A stretch of DNA of 64,000 nt, taken from Phenylobacterium sp. Root700. GTDB lineage: Bacteria > Pseudomonadota > Alphaproteobacteria > Caulobacterales > Caulobacteraceae. Below, piece after piece: positions 45,973 through 57,694 of the stretch. The DNA lies in NCBI RefSeq assembly GCF_001429025.1, contig NZ_LMHT01000029.1:1-64000 (forward strand). Reading direction: 5' to 3'. A program made the translations under genes and the position numbers. Below the pieces are notes generated by a model. It was not told the DNA's origin. It saw only the letters and a list, made by a program, of their open reading frames with translations, and made no database searches. Numbering within the stretch: the stretch's first letter is position 1; the number at the start of each line of letters is the position of its first letter.

Positions 45973-47876
45973 GCGGATCTCGCCTGAAGCTCAAGATATT
46001 CAGAGGCGGCCCGTCCGGGCCGTTCCAGGTTAACTTTGGAGTAAAGACGCGCTCGGGTTATGGCGGCGTAGAGGGCCTTGGCTCAGCAACCATCGCGGGG
46101 ATTGGGGCGTCGGATTGGGCGAACGCTGGTGGATTGTTGGTCCCAAGCGGCGACTATGGCGCGGTCAAAACCTTCAGCCGCTCAAGTTACGATCTGACGC
46201 TTTCAGATGGGCGCGCGTTGACGATCACAATGGTCGCGAACACGGCCCATATTCGCTCTACCTCTACGGACACGGACACTGGGAACCAGCTCAACGTCCT
46301 GATCGTAACCGATGCCGGACAACCTGGGGCGGTGCTTCTCGGCGACACGATTGTGGGGCGCACGTGTCATCTGAACCCCACTGCTGTGCAGATGACCATC
46401 CGTCCGCGGGCATCCTATGGCGCAGGATCCGGATCGCTCATCACCATCACCTCCGAGGAAGTCGACAACTCCCTGGACGCCAGCGGCAACCCCGCGCGCA
46501 ATCACGGATTCAAAATCGGCGCTCTTTGGTCGGTTTCCGCATCGTCAGGGAATGTTCTGCACCCGATCAAGTTCCAGTCGGTGCAGTTCTATAGAAATGT
46601 TCACTCGACGCAGGCGTTCTTCGATCAAAACAATGCGAGCGGGTATGGGTATCGATTTGATGACTGCAAGATTTCTTGCGGACCATCTGTCGCGACCCCG
46701 GTGAACAACCCTGGCTTCGATCTAAACAGGGGGTCTTTTGTCACCAACTGCACATTTACAAACTGCGGAAAATGCCTCTCCGCGCTTGACGGGACGCTGA
46801 CGGCGAGTCGCAACATCTTTGGCCCGAAGATGCGCAACGATGCGATCGCCCTGTCGAAGGGTGACCATGTCGTCACCGACAACTTCTTCTATGACTGGAA
46901 CTGGGTGGTAGGGAACCACCCCGACTCGATCCAGCACAACGCCATTTCGAACGACCAGACCTATTCCATCGGCACGATCGCCCGCAACATATCGGTGCGT
47001 GGCGCTGGCACCCCGGGTTTCATCGATGCGCAGGGCTTCTTTGCGCGAAATCAAACCCATAGCGACAGCTATGACGGGACAGTGGCGATCAACAATATCT
47101 TTGGGCTGACCATGGCCAACATGTTCTGGCTGTCGACACAGGCAAACCCGAACTACAGCTACAATACTGCTCTGGCGGATTTCGCACAGCAGCCAGTCGT
47201 TACCGACGACCCGCCCGGTAGCAACCCGAACTCGTTTCTCAAGGTCGACAGTAACTTGGATGGAACCCTTACAGCGGGCGGAGCTGGATATGTGGACGGG
47301 ACTTATGGCGCGCACCCTGCGGCCGGCGTGCCATTGACCGGAGGCGGCGGGTCAGGAATGCTGGCGCAGCTGACCGTGACAGGCGGCGCGGTGACCGACT
47401 TCGTCATTAGGAAGCAAGGCTCTGGCTACGCTGTCGGCGATGTTCTCGGTGTGGCGGCGTCATCGGTTGGCGGCGCCGGGTCCGGGTTCCAGCTCACCAC
47501 GCGCAGCCTGGCGGGCTCGGGCGGTACGTTCAACGGCAACTTGGTGAACGCGCTGGATTTGAGCGCCAACACCACCATCGTGTCCCAACTCAACAACGTC
47601 CCGTTGCCCATCTTCGTTGACGACAAGTCGGCAACCTTGGCTCGCTATCGGGGAGCGCTTCCGAACTACACGGGAGATCCAGCCGACCTGAATACTCGGG
47701 CAAAGGTGCTGCTAGCGTATACGCCGCTTGCGGGCGGCACCGCCATGTCTGGTGGGAGCTACGCGGGGGCCTTGTTTCCTGCAACTGCAGGGGAAACGAC
47801 TGGTGCCTGGAACGACGGCTCCGCTTTCGATCCCGGCAACCCGACCTGGGTGGCTAGCCATCCTCCGGCGACTTGA
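45969..47876 (+). CDS. Right-handed beta-helix tail-spike-like protein
   Basis: Protein of 635 residues. An N-terminal region is followed by repeated short strands with Asn and Cys ladders (GSFVTNCTFTNCGK, ASRNIFGPKM, VTDNFFYDWNW, VRGAGTPGFIDA) typical of pectate-lyase-like parallel beta-helices in tail spikes and surface polysaccharide-active proteins. A Gly-rich domain (about residues 435-505) and a C-terminal tail follow. No signal peptide. ATG 45969 overlaps the glycine-rich gene stop. Catalytic residues cannot be assigned. Confidence 0.72.
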   Translation: MSGSRLKLKIFRGGPSGPFQVNFGVKTRSGYGGVEGLGSATIAGIGASDWANAGGLLVPSGDYGAVKTFSRSSYDLTLSDGRALTITMVANTAHIRSTSTDTDTGNQLNVLIVTDAGQPGAVLLGDTIVGRTCHLNPTAVQMTIRPRASYGAGSGSLITITSEEVDNSLDASGNPARNHGFKIGALWSVSASSGNVLHPIKFQSVQFYRNVHSTQAFFDQNNASGYGYRFDDCKISCGPSVATPVNNPGFDLNRGSFVTNCTFTNCGKCLSALDGTLTASRNIFGPKMRNDAIALSKGDHVVTDNFFYDWNWVVGNHPDSIQHNAISNDQTYSIGTIARNISVRGAGTPGFIDAQGFFARNQTHSDSYDGTVAINNIFGLTMANMFWLSTQANPNYSYNTALADFAQQPVVTDDPPGSNPNSFLKVDSNLDGTLTAGGAGYVDGTYGAHPAAGVPLTGGGGSGMLAQLTVTGGAVTDFVIRKQGSGYAVGDVLGVAASSVGGAGSGFQLTTRSLAGSGGTFNGNLVNALDLSANTTIVSQLNNVPLPIFVDDKSATLARYRGALPNYTGDPADLNTRAKVLLAYTPLAGGTAMSGGSYAGALFPATAGETTGAWNDGSAFDPGNPTWVASHPPAT

Positions 47877-48275
47877 AATCGCTCCTATGCCCGATGTGAT
47901 CCGTCGGATCGTAAGCCGCGAAATGTGCGCATGGATGACGCAGCATCTTCCCGGGGGAACGGCAGTTTCGACCTCTGCGGCGGGAAGCTAAACTAATCGA
48001 AGGGCGGCCAATCCGGCCTAAACGCCCCAGGTCGAATGCGGCTGACAAATTTTCCAGTCCGGACACGAGAGCCGCTCGTTCGCCGTTGATTCAGGCCAGG
48101 CGAGGGGCCGCTTTCACCCCTCGGAGACCATGGTGACGTCCGCTTTCCCGCAAGGTGGCCGACGTCGCCTGCGGGCGCCTTGGTCGGTGCTCGCCCGCAT
48201 TCGATGCATCGCCGATGTTTGGCGCAGGTGCTACATGCCGCCGCAATCAACTCAGGAACTCGAGGCAGGCTGGCG
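47877..48275. other. Non-coding gap
   Basis: About 400 bases after the beta-helix gene without a supported gene. It closes the patchwork region; ordinary chromosomal genes follow. Confidence 0.4.
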
Positions 48276-48605
48276 ATGATTCAACCCGGTGAGACGTTCA
48301 AGGAAAATCTCCAGCAATTGCCGCCGGTTGACGGGGTGCAACGCATCGACCTGGTGGACGGGAAGGGAGATGTGGTCGCTTGCATCGAAAATCAGCCGGG
48401 CAAGCAAGGCTCGTTGGCCGTCTACCAGTACCTAAAGCAGGCCTTTGGCGTCTTGGATGAGAAGGCCGCGCAACATGGCCTGGCCGTGTTCGCGGAGCAT
48501 ACGGCGGATGCTCGCAGCCGCCCGGGCGCGCATCCGAATATCGACCGCCTGCTGGAGATCGCCGCCGGCGGCGGCCCGCTGCATGTCGAGGTCATCGCGG
48601 CCTGA
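48276..48605 (+). CDS. DUF2322 family protein
   Basis: Cytosolic protein of 109 residues with the DUF2322 pattern: FKENLQQLPPVDGVQRIDLVD, IENQPGKQGSLAVYQYL and the end GAHPNIDRLLEI. The function of the family is unknown. Start ATG 48276 fits the domain start. It converges on the LysR gene with 15 bp between stops. Confidence 0.85.
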   Translation: MIQPGETFKENLQQLPPVDGVQRIDLVDGKGDVVACIENQPGKQGSLAVYQYLKQAFGVLDEKAAQHGLAVFAEHTADARSRPGAHPNIDRLLEIAAGGGPLHVEVIAA

Positions 48606-48620
48606 CTTGCTTGGCGGGCG

Positions 48621-49505
48621 TCACGGGAGCGCCAGGTCCGGCAATCGCGAGACGAACAGCTCCAGGATCGGGGAGGCGTTTCCCGTTCGGTAGCCCACCA
48701 CCAGGTCGATGGTCGGCGGCGTTCCCGTCAGCGGCCGGGTGATCACCGTCGAGGGCAGGTAGCTCTGCGCGTAGGTCGGGGCCAGCGCCACGCTGTGGGT
48801 CGAGGCGATCAGCGACATGGCCATGGTGAGGTTGTGCACCTCGTGGCTGGGGCGGATGTCCAAGCCCTGCTCGGCCAGATAGCCGTCGATGGCGATCCGC
48901 AGCATGGGCGCGATGTTCGAGACGCTGATGAAGCTCTCGCCCGCCAGCTCGCGCGGGTCGATGGCCGCCTGCGCCGCTAGCCGGTGGTCCATCGGCAGAA
49001 ACACCAGCAGCGGTTCGGTGGCGACGCGAACGAACTCCAGTCCGCTCGCATGGGCCTCGCGCCGCATGAACGCGGCGTCGAGCTTGCCGCTCATCAGGGC
49101 GTCGGCCAGGTCCGGCGAGTACTTGCTGGAGACTGTGATCTCGATGTTCGGCATCTGGTCGGTGAGGACGCGCATCGCCGCCGGCAGCCACGCCAGTTCC
49201 TGGCCGGTGAGGAAGCCAAGCTCGAACTTGGACTTGGCGCTCTGCGCGACGCGGCGGGCCGCTTCCCCCGCGGCCTCCACCTGGGACAGGGCCAGGCGGG
49301 CGTGATCGAGAAAGGCCCAGCCGGCGGGCGTCAGTTCGACGCCGTGGACGTTGCGCGTCAGCAGCGGGACGCCGACCTCGGCCTCCAGGTCGCGGATCTG
49401 GCGGCTCAAGGAGGGTTGGGCCGTATGCAGCCGGCGGTCGGCGGCGTGGGTCACGCTGCCTTCCTCGGCGACGGCGATGAAATAGCGCAGGTGCCGCAGT
49501 TCCAT
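48621..49505 (-). CDS. LysR family transcriptional regulator
   Basis: Regulator of 294 residues. The N-terminal HTH (RHLRYFIAVAEEGSVTHAADRRLHTAQPSLSRQIRDLE, residues 4-41) and C-terminal periplasmic-binding-like effector domain are complete. It is divergent from the alpha/beta hydrolase gene with a 109-bp gap, so it probably activates that gene in response to a small molecule; the effector is unknown. Confidence 0.93.
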   Translation of the reverse strand: MELRHLRYFIAVAEEGSVTHAADRRLHTAQPSLSRQIRDLEAEVGVPLLTRNVHGVELTPAGWAFLDHARLALSQVEAAGEAARRVAQSAKSKFELGFLTGQELAWLPAAMRVLTDQMPNIEITVSSKYSPDLADALMSGKLDAAFMRREAHASGLEFVRVATEPLLVFLPMDHRLAAQAAIDPRELAGESFISVSNIAPMLRIAIDGYLAEQGLDIRPSHEVHNLTMAMSLIASTHSVALAPTYAQSYLPSTVITRPLTGTPPTIDLVVGYRTGNASPILELFVSRLPDLALP

Positions 49506-49614
49506 GGAGACGTCCCATGCTCGCGAGGTATGGCGCTGAACCTACAAAGTCTTTTTCGGGAGCGTAAGCGCCGCCTCAACTGTTCGCCGACCTGACGGAT
49601 GGAAGGAGATCGTG

Positions 49615-50307
49615 ATGGCTCAACCGAAGACCGTAAGCGTGGTTCTGGTTCACGGCGGGTTCGTGGACGGCTCGGGCTGGGAGGCCGTGCATAGGATCCT
49701 GCGCCAGGACGGCTACCAGGTCAGCGTCGTGCAGCACCCGACGCTGTCCCTGGAAGGCGATGTCGCCGCCACCGCGATGATCATCGAGGCGCAGGACCAT
49801 CCCGTGGTCCTGGTCGGTCACTCCTATGGCGGCGTCGTGATCACCGAGGCCGGAACCCACCCGAAGGTGAAGGGGCTGGTCTATATCGCCGCCTTCGCGC
49901 CCGACGCCGGGGAGTCCGTTTCGTCGCTGATCGCCAATCCGCCGCCCGGCGCGCCGACGCCGCCGATCCTGCCGCCGAAGGACGGCTACCTGTTCCTCGA
50001 TCGCGCGAAATTCCAGGCCGCCTTCGCCGCCGACGTGGACGCCGACAAGGCCGCGTTCATGGCCGATTCCCAGGTCCCTTGGGGCGTGGCGGCGCTCAGT
50101 GGGGCGGTCAGCGAGCCGGCCTGGAAGTCGAAGCCGAGCTGGTATCTGGTCGCCACCGACGACCAGATGATCCCGCCGCCGGCCCAACAGATGATGGCCC
50201 AGCGCGCCGGGGCGACGACCGTCGAGTCGCCCGGCAGCCATTCGGTCTATGTCTCCCAGCCCCGGACGGTGGCGGCCCTCGTCATGATGGCCGCCGCGGC
50301 GCAGTAG
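49615..50307 (+). CDS. Alpha/beta hydrolase
   Basis: Hydrolase of 230 residues. VLVHGGFVDGSGW supplies the oxyanion loop, GHSYGG holds the nucleophile (Ser70), and ATDDQMIPP and SPGSHSVYVSQP hold the acid and His. It resembles the MhmaT/haloperoxidase-like esterases often regulated by LysR or AraC proteins. AGGAG precedes ATG 49615. Divergent LysR suggests inducible expression. Confidence 0.9.
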   Translation: MAQPKTVSVVLVHGGFVDGSGWEAVHRILRQDGYQVSVVQHPTLSLEGDVAATAMIIEAQDHPVVLVGHSYGGVVITEAGTHPKVKGLVYIAAFAPDAGESVSSLIANPPPGAPTPPILPPKDGYLFLDRAKFQAAFAADVDADKAAFMADSQVPWGVAALSGAVSEPAWKSKPSWYLVATDDQMIPPPAQQMMAQRAGATTVESPGSHSVYVSQPRTVAALVMMAAAAQ

Positions 50308-50313
50308 GTCGCG

Positions 50314-50745
50314 ATGGACCCGACCCTCATCAGCGCCCTGGCCGCTCTTGTCGGGGCGCTGATCGGCGGCATGGCGTCGCTCGGCAGCTCGTGGCTGACG
50401 CAATGGATTCAGCTGAGCGCCCGGAACCAGGAGCGCGATCAGGTTCGGCGCGAGGCGCTGTACACCGGCTTTATCGCTGAGGCTTCGCGCCTCTATGGCG
50501 ACGCCCTCAGTCATGAGAAGGACGGCGTCCTCGACATGGTGCAGCTCTACGCCATGGTGGCGCGCATGAGGTTGATCTCGTCCGCTGCGGTCGTGACGGC
50601 GGCCGAGCGGACGCTTGATGCGGTGATCGACGCCTACCTTTCCCCGAACAAAAGCCTGCGCGACCTGCGGCTGCTGATGGCCGAGGGACGGATGAACTTT
50701 CTCGTGGATTTCAGCCAAGCGGGGCGGGCCGAACTGGATCGCTAG
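50314..50745 (+). CDS. Hypothetical single-helix membrane protein
   Basis: Protein of 143 residues. An N-terminal transmembrane helix rich in Gly and Ala (LISALAALVGALIGGMASLG) is followed by a helical, charged domain (RNQERDQVRREALYTGF). Such proteins are common beside unrelated genes and have no assigned role. It begins 6 bases after the hydrolase stop, so it is cotranscribed with it. Confidence 0.7.
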   Translation: MDPTLISALAALVGALIGGMASLGSSWLTQWIQLSARNQERDQVRREALYTGFIAEASRLYGDALSHEKDGVLDMVQLYAMVARMRLISSAAVVTAAERTLDAVIDAYLSPNKSLRDLRLLMAEGRMNFLVDFSQAGRAELDR

Positions 50746-50814
50746 CGGACCAGGTCGGCGGCTGGCGCAACCCTCACCGTTGACCGGGCTGGCCGTTTGC
50801 CGCACCACCGAGCG

Positions 50815-51483
50815 ATGACCGACCTCAACCGTCTCAAGGGCCCCAAGGCCGCCCCGGCCAGCGGCCGCGACCCTCAATCGCTGGTGATCCTGCTGCACGG
50901 CTACGGCTCGAACGGCGATGACCTGATGGGGCTCGTCCCCTATTGGCGCGCGAGCCTGCCCGACACCGTGTTCATGGCGCCCAACGCCCCGGAGATCTGT
51001 CCCGCCGCGCCCGGCGGCTATCAGTGGTGGTCGCTGGCCGATCTTGGACGGGAAAGCCGCGCGGCGGGCGTGCGAGCGGCCGCGCCGCTGGTGCACGCCT
51101 TCATCGACATGCACCGGAGCGCCCACGACCTGCCGAACAGCAAGGTGGCGCTGGTGGGGTTCAGCCAGGGGACCATGATGGCCCTCCATGTGGGACCACG
51201 GCGGCCTGAAGTCCTGGCGGGGATCGTGGGCTATTCGGGCATGCTGGCCGACCCCGAGGCGTTGGCCGCCGAGGTCAAGACCAAGCCGCCGCTGCTGCTG
51301 GTCCACGGGGACGCCGACCTGATGGTGCCCTTCACCGCCATGGGCGAGGCGCAGGCGGAGTTCAAAGCCATGGGGTTCGAGGTCGGCACCCATGCGGCGC
51401 GGGGTCTTGGCCACAGCATCGACGAGGCCGGACTGCGACTGGGCGGGGAGTTCCTGGCCGGCGTGTTGCACCCTGTCGGCTAG
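50815..51483 (+). CDS. Phospholipase/carboxylesterase family hydrolase
   Basis: Cytosolic alpha/beta hydrolase of 222 residues. HGYGSNGDDLMGL, the nucleophile elbow GFSQGT (Ser117), HGDADLMVP (Asp) and GLGHSID (His) form a complete triad. It belongs to the acyl-protein-thioesterase/carboxylesterase family acting on short acyl esters. ATG 50815 is preferred to the upstream TTG. Convergent with the RibD-like gene. Confidence 0.93.
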   Translation: MTDLNRLKGPKAAPASGRDPQSLVILLHGYGSNGDDLMGLVPYWRASLPDTVFMAPNAPEICPAAPGGYQWWSLADLGRESRAAGVRAAAPLVHAFIDMHRSAHDLPNSKVALVGFSQGTMMALHVGPRRPEVLAGIVGYSGMLADPEALAAEVKTKPPLLLVHGDADLMVPFTAMGEAQAEFKAMGFEVGTHAARGLGHSIDEAGLRLGGEFLAGVLHPVG

Positions 51484-51497
51484 GGCGGGACGCGCGA

Positions 51498-52022
51498 TCA
51501 GGCCGGAACGTAGGTCAACCTGATCACGTCCTCGCCCATAAGATCGCTGGCCGCCAGGCGGAGCGGGGGCCGGGGGCCGGCGAAGAACGGCACGCCCTGA
51601 CCCAGAACGGCGGGGTGGAGGTAGAGCCGGTACTCATCGATGAGATCGGTCAGGCTGTGCGCCAGGGTCGGTCCGGAGACGGCGATCTCTCCGGCAAGGT
51701 CAGCCTTCAGCCCGCGGACCACCGCCTCGACGTCGTCGCCCACCAGCGTGGCGTTGGGGCCGACCGACTTGAGCGAGCGCGACGCGACCCATTTCGGCTG
51801 GCGTCGCCACGCCGCGGCGAAGTCGCGTCGGGCCGCGTCCCACTCAGGATCGTCTTGATCCCAATAGCGCATGATTTCGTACATGCGGGCGCCGTACACG
51901 CTGCCGGCCAGGCCGCCCACCTGCTCAGTCCAGTGACGAAAGAGCTGGGGGCCTGTCTGGAATTTGTCGTGGTCGACGTAGCCGTCCAGGGACTGGTTCA
52001 TTCCGAAGACGAGCTTGGCCAT
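51498..52022 (-). CDS. Dihydrofolate reductase-like (RibD C-terminal) protein
   Basis: Protein of 174 residues with the RibD_C fold: KLVFGMNQSLDGYVDH at the start, GARMYEIMRYW, and EIAVSGPTLAHSL with a C-terminal FFAGPRPPLRL. The family consists of NADPH-binding reductases of unknown substrate. GGAGG lies upstream of ATG 52022. It reads toward the carboxylesterase gene. Confidence 0.9.
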   Translation of the reverse strand: MAKLVFGMNQSLDGYVDHDKFQTGPQLFRHWTEQVGGLAGSVYGARMYEIMRYWDQDDPEWDAARRDFAAAWRRQPKWVASRSLKSVGPNATLVGDDVEAVVRGLKADLAGEIAVSGPTLAHSLTDLIDEYRLYLHPAVLGQGVPFFAGPRPPLRLAASDLMGEDVIRLTYVPA

Positions 52023-52204
52023 GCTGCAAACCTCCATTCCAGGGTCTGCAGGATAGCTGGAACGCCCGCGGCGTAGAAGCCGACGGATCCCCAAGTATTT
52101 GCTCATCAATCGCGGCTTTGTGCGTGCCATAGTGCTCGGCGCAATCGGGAGATGGCCATGGGCAGGGTCTTGGTAGGCGTCGCCAGCGACCGGGGCGCCT
52201 GGTC

Positions 52205-53521
52205 GTGACGGAACCCGCCCATCAAGCCGAGCCGGGTCGGGTCATCGGGATCGCCGGCGTCGCGTTCACCTCTTTCAACTGCATCGTCGGGGTCGGCATC
52301 TTCGGCCTGCCGGGTCTCGTCGCCGGGGTGTTGGGCCCGGCCGCGATCCTGGCCTATGGGACGTGCCTGCTGCTGCTGGCCCTGGTCGCCCTGTGCCTGG
52401 CCGAGGCGGGCAGCCGGGTGCCGCACGCCGGCGGCCTCTACGCCTACGCCGCCGCGGCGTTCGGCCCGGTGGTCGGCGGCGTGACCGGCGCCCTGGCCCT
52501 CTTCGCGTCCTCGATCGGCAGCGCCGCCGCCCTGGCCCGGTTTTTCATCGATACCCTGGCGGGCTTCATTCCCGCCGCGGGGAGCCCGGTCGGCGTCGTC
52601 GTGGTGCTCCTGGCCCTGTACGGCTCTCTGGCGATCGCCAACATCCTTGGGACGCGGGGCGGCGGCCGTCTGGCCATCGTGTTCGGCCTCCTCAAGTTCA
52701 CGCCGCTGGCGTTGCTGATCATCATTGGCGCCTTCGCTGTGCAGCCGCACAACCTGGTCTGGACCTCGATCCCGCCGGTGGCCAAGGTCGGGGAGGCGAC
52801 GCTGCTGCTCTTCTTCGCCTTCATGGGCATCGAGTCCGGGCTCTGCGTTTCGGGGGAGACCCGCAATCCGGCGCGCACCATCCCGCGGGCCATCGCCCTG
52901 AGCCTGGCCACGGTCGCCGCGCTCTATATCGGCCTGCAAACCGTGACCCAGGGCGTGCTGGGTCCGGCCTTGGCGATGTCGACGGCGCCGCTGGCCGACA
53001 CGGCCGGCGTCGCGCTTGGCCCCTGGGGGGCGCAGCTGCTTGGCGTGCTGACGCTGCTGTCGGCCGGAGGGTACCTCGCCGCCGACATGCTGAGTTCGCC
53101 GAGGATCGCCTTCGCCCTGGCGCGGGCCGGGCAGCTGCCGCAGGTCGTCGGGCGCATCCACCCGCGCTTGGGCACGCCGGTCGTGGCGATTGGACTCTAT
53201 TCGGCGTCGGTCGTGCTGGTCGCGCTGTCGGGAACCTTCCAGCAGATCGCCGTCCTGGCGGTGTCCGGGACGCTGGTGACCTACCTGATCTGCTGCCTCG
53301 GCGTGCTTCGCCTGCGCGCCCTGGGGGTGGAGGGTGACGGCCCCCCGTTCGTCGCGCCGGGCGGGTGGGTGGCGCCGATCGCCGCGGCGGCCATGATCGT
53401 CTGGCTGTTCACGACCCTGGCGACGCGCGAACTGGTGGCGACGCTGGCGTTCGTGGTCGTGGTCGGCGCGGTGTACGCCGCGCGGCATGCGATGCGCAGG
53501 CCCGTCGTTCTGACCAAGTAG
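52205..53521 (+). CDS. APC-superfamily amino acid permease
   Basis: Inner-membrane transporter of 438 residues with about 12 helices. The first helix carries FNCIVGVGIFGLPG, the unwound glycine-rich substrate site of the APC fold; FAFMGIESGLCVSGETRNPARTIPRAI in helix 6 region is also typical. It imports amino acids or related amines; the substrate is not predictable. Starts with GTG. Confidence 0.92.
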   Translation: MTEPAHQAEPGRVIGIAGVAFTSFNCIVGVGIFGLPGLVAGVLGPAAILAYGTCLLLLALVALCLAEAGSRVPHAGGLYAYAAAAFGPVVGGVTGALALFASSIGSAAALARFFIDTLAGFIPAAGSPVGVVVVLLALYGSLAIANILGTRGGGRLAIVFGLLKFTPLALLIIIGAFAVQPHNLVWTSIPPVAKVGEATLLLFFAFMGIESGLCVSGETRNPARTIPRAIALSLATVAALYIGLQTVTQGVLGPALAMSTAPLADTAGVALGPWGAQLLGVLTLLSAGGYLAADMLSSPRIAFALARAGQLPQVVGRIHPRLGTPVVAIGLYSASVVLVALSGTFQQIAVLAVSGTLVTYLICCLGVLRLRALGVEGDGPPFVAPGGWVAPIAAAAMIVWLFTTLATRELVATLAFVVVVGAVYAARHAMRRPVVLTK

Positions 53522-53550
53522 CGCCGCCCGGCGGGATCGCCGGGCGGCGC
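53521..53550. terminator. Bidirectional hairpin between permease and katG
   Basis: A perfect 13-bp GC stem (GCGCCGCCCGGCG and its complement) with a 4-base GGAT loop fills the gap between the convergent permease and katG genes. It probably ends both transcripts, although no long T tract flanks it. Confidence 0.75.
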
Positions 53551-53556
53551 CTTGGG

Positions 53557-55923
<2,367 letters not shown>

Positions 55924-55937
55924 CTAGTTTAGCGCCC

Positions 55938-56306
55938 ATGTTTCACGATCCTGAGGCCGCGTGGTTGGGGAGGGCGGCGCGGGCGGCGCGCACGCTGAAG
56001 GCCAGCACGCGCGGCGCGCGCGGGGCGGGGCATTCGGTCTATGTGGTGCTGCTGCGCGACGCCCGGCGGGCCGATCCCTTTGGGCTCTATGTCGGCCAGA
56101 CCTCGCGCGATCCCGACCTGCGCTTCGATCAGCATAAGAGCGGCTACAAGGCCAGCGGCGCGGTGCGGCGGTTCGGTTTGCGGCTGTTGCCTGATCTGAG
56201 CGCGCACCTCAATCCGATGCGGGCCTGGGAGGCGCTGGAGCTTGAGGCCGCGTTGGCCGAGGTGTTCCAGGCCGCCGGCGTGCCCTGGGTCGAGGGCGGC
56301 CACTGA
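55938..56306 (+). CDS. GIY-YIG-like small protein
   Basis: Protein of 122 residues. VYVVLL followed by GLYVGQTSRDPDLRFDQH resembles the GIY-YIG nuclease core (GIY replaced by VYV, YIG by YVG, with a following Arg and His). A catalytic Glu is plausible in WEALELEAAL. Possibly a DNA repair or mobile-intron-type nuclease domain used alone; function not assigned. It overlaps nothing and converges on the double-TetR gene with 5 bp between stops. Confidence 0.72.
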   Translation: MFHDPEAAWLGRAARAARTLKASTRGARGAGHSVYVVLLRDARRADPFGLYVGQTSRDPDLRFDQHKSGYKASGAVRRFGLRLLPDLSAHLNPMRAWEALELEAALAEVFQAAGVPWVEGGH

Positions 56307-56311
56307 GGCGT

Positions 56312-57547
56312 TTAGCGCGGAGGCTCCAAGCAGACGCCGTGGGTCGCCAGGGTGGCGAGTTCGTCGGCGATGTGGGCGCGGGCCTCGGCGCTCTGTTCGG
56401 GGCCGTTGGCGGCCCAGGAAAAGACGCCCGGCAGGGCGGCGACGACGGCGTCGACGGGCACGGGGCGCAGGCTGCCCTCGGCGACGCCTTGCCGAAGTAC
56501 GCGGTGGTAGCCGGCGGCCAGCTGGCCGGCGTGGTCGGCCGCGGCCTGGCGTTCGCCGACGCTGAGCAGGCCGAAACCGACATAGGGAGCCATGATGCAG
56601 ACACCAGGTTCGCTGGCCGACCAGATGATGTCGCGCACCGCAGCGTGGATCACGTCCGGGCGCGGGGCGCTCGCGTTTTCGGCGGCCCGCATCACCTCAA
56701 GGAAATGGGCGTAGGCGCGCTCGACGCAGGCGTCGATGAGATCCTGCTTCTGGCCGATGTGGTGATAGATCGCCCGCTTGCTGAGCCCCAGCGCCGCGCC
56801 GACATCCTCCATCCGGGTGGCGCCGATGCCGCGACGGTTGAACAGGAACGAGGCGGCGATCAGGATCCCCTCGCGCTTGGCGGCGTCGACGGCGTGGCGA
56901 TTGAAGATGTCGGCCTGGGGCGGGGCCAGCGAGGTCAGGGGCGCGAGCCTCGCCGACGGCGCGGAGCGGTCGGCGACCAGGCCCTGAAACAGGATTTCGC
57001 GAGCCCCGACCGCGACCAGGTCGAGGTCGGCGTCCGTCGGCGCCCATCGCGCGTAGATCGGCGTCCAGTTGGCCATGCCGAGGATGGCGTGGCTGACCAC
57101 GACGGGGTCCATGGGGCGAAGCTGCTTGGCGTCGATCCCGGCCTGGATCAGCGCGGCGAGCCGATCGATGATCGCCCGCTGGCGTGACCAGATGAGGTCG
57201 CGCTGCTCAGTGGGCAGGGCCATCATTTCACTGAGCACCGCCGGCTCGGGCGCGGCGTCGGCCTTGGTCAGGAACGCTGAGAGGACTTCGACGATGTCGG
57301 AGGACGCCGCCGTCGCGGCGTCCAGGCGCGCGCCGAGCGCGTCGCAGGCGTCGGCGTAGCATCGGAACTGCAGATCCTCGCGGTCGGTGAAGTACTTGTA
57401 GATCGCCGGCCGGGTCAGGCCGAGTTCGGCGGCGATCTCGCCGAACCACTCCACCGACACGCCCATGGTGTTCAGGTGCCGGGAGGCGACATCCAGAATC
57501 TGCTGCTCGCGATTTCGGGAGCGGGCTGTCGTTTCCTGGACGTTCAA
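56312..57547 (-). CDS. Tandem double TetR-family regulator
   Basis: About 411 residues containing two complete TetR units in one chain. Unit 1 (about residues 10-200) has the HTH ending LTRPAIYKYFTDRED; unit 2 (about 225-411) has LSKRAIYHHIGQKQDL. Single TetR proteins are about 200 residues and dimerise, so one chain may mimic a dimer with two different DNA-binding heads and two ligand pockets. No good ATG exists; TTG 57547 just before VQETTARSRN is the best start, as upstream candidates run into the divergent TBDR gene. It probably controls TBDR 4 through the dyads at 57551-57610. Confidence 0.85.
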   Translation of the reverse strand: MNVQETTARSRNREQQILDVASRHLNTMGVSVEWFGEIAAELGLTRPAIYKYFTDREDLQFRCYADACDALGARLDAATAASSDIVEVLSAFLTKADAAPEPAVLSEMMALPTEQRDLIWSRQRAIIDRLAALIQAGIDAKQLRPMDPVVVSHAILGMANWTPIYARWAPTDADLDLVAVGAREILFQGLVADRSAPSARLAPLTSLAPPQADIFNRHAVDAAKREGILIAASFLFNRRGIGATRMEDVGAALGLSKRAIYHHIGQKQDLIDACVERAYAHFLEVMRAAENASAPRPDVIHAAVRDIIWSASEPGVCIMAPYVGFGLLSVGERQAAADHAGQLAAGYHRVLRQGVAEGSLRPVPVDAVVAALPGVFSWAANGPEQSAEARAHIADELATLATHGVCLEPPR

Positions 57548-57550
57548 GCG

Positions 57551-57610
57551 GGTTCTCGGCGGGTTCTCAGCGGAGTTTCGAATAGGGGCGGAACTGTACT
57601 CGTTCGAAAC
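57551..57610. promoter_or_regulatory. Control region of double TetR / TBDR 4
   Basis: A spaced dyad GTTTCGAA-N20-TTCGAAAC (57575-57610) lies between the divergent regulator and receptor genes. Beside it are two direct repeats of CGGGTTCTC 11 bases apart (starting near 57549 and 57560). Both are candidate binding sites for the double TetR protein. Two different site types would suit a regulator with two different HTH domains. Confidence 0.5.
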
Positions 57611-57694
57611 CCACTTGACGACAGGGTAACGATTTGCGGAATGTGCGCACCTAATCGTAACTAAAAACCGACGCAGTTCGGGACGGGGAACGGA

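Noticed and set aside
49576-51471. 631-codon open frame on the minus strand
   Set aside because: Antisense to three clear rightward genes (two hydrolases and a membrane protein) and has no domain signature.
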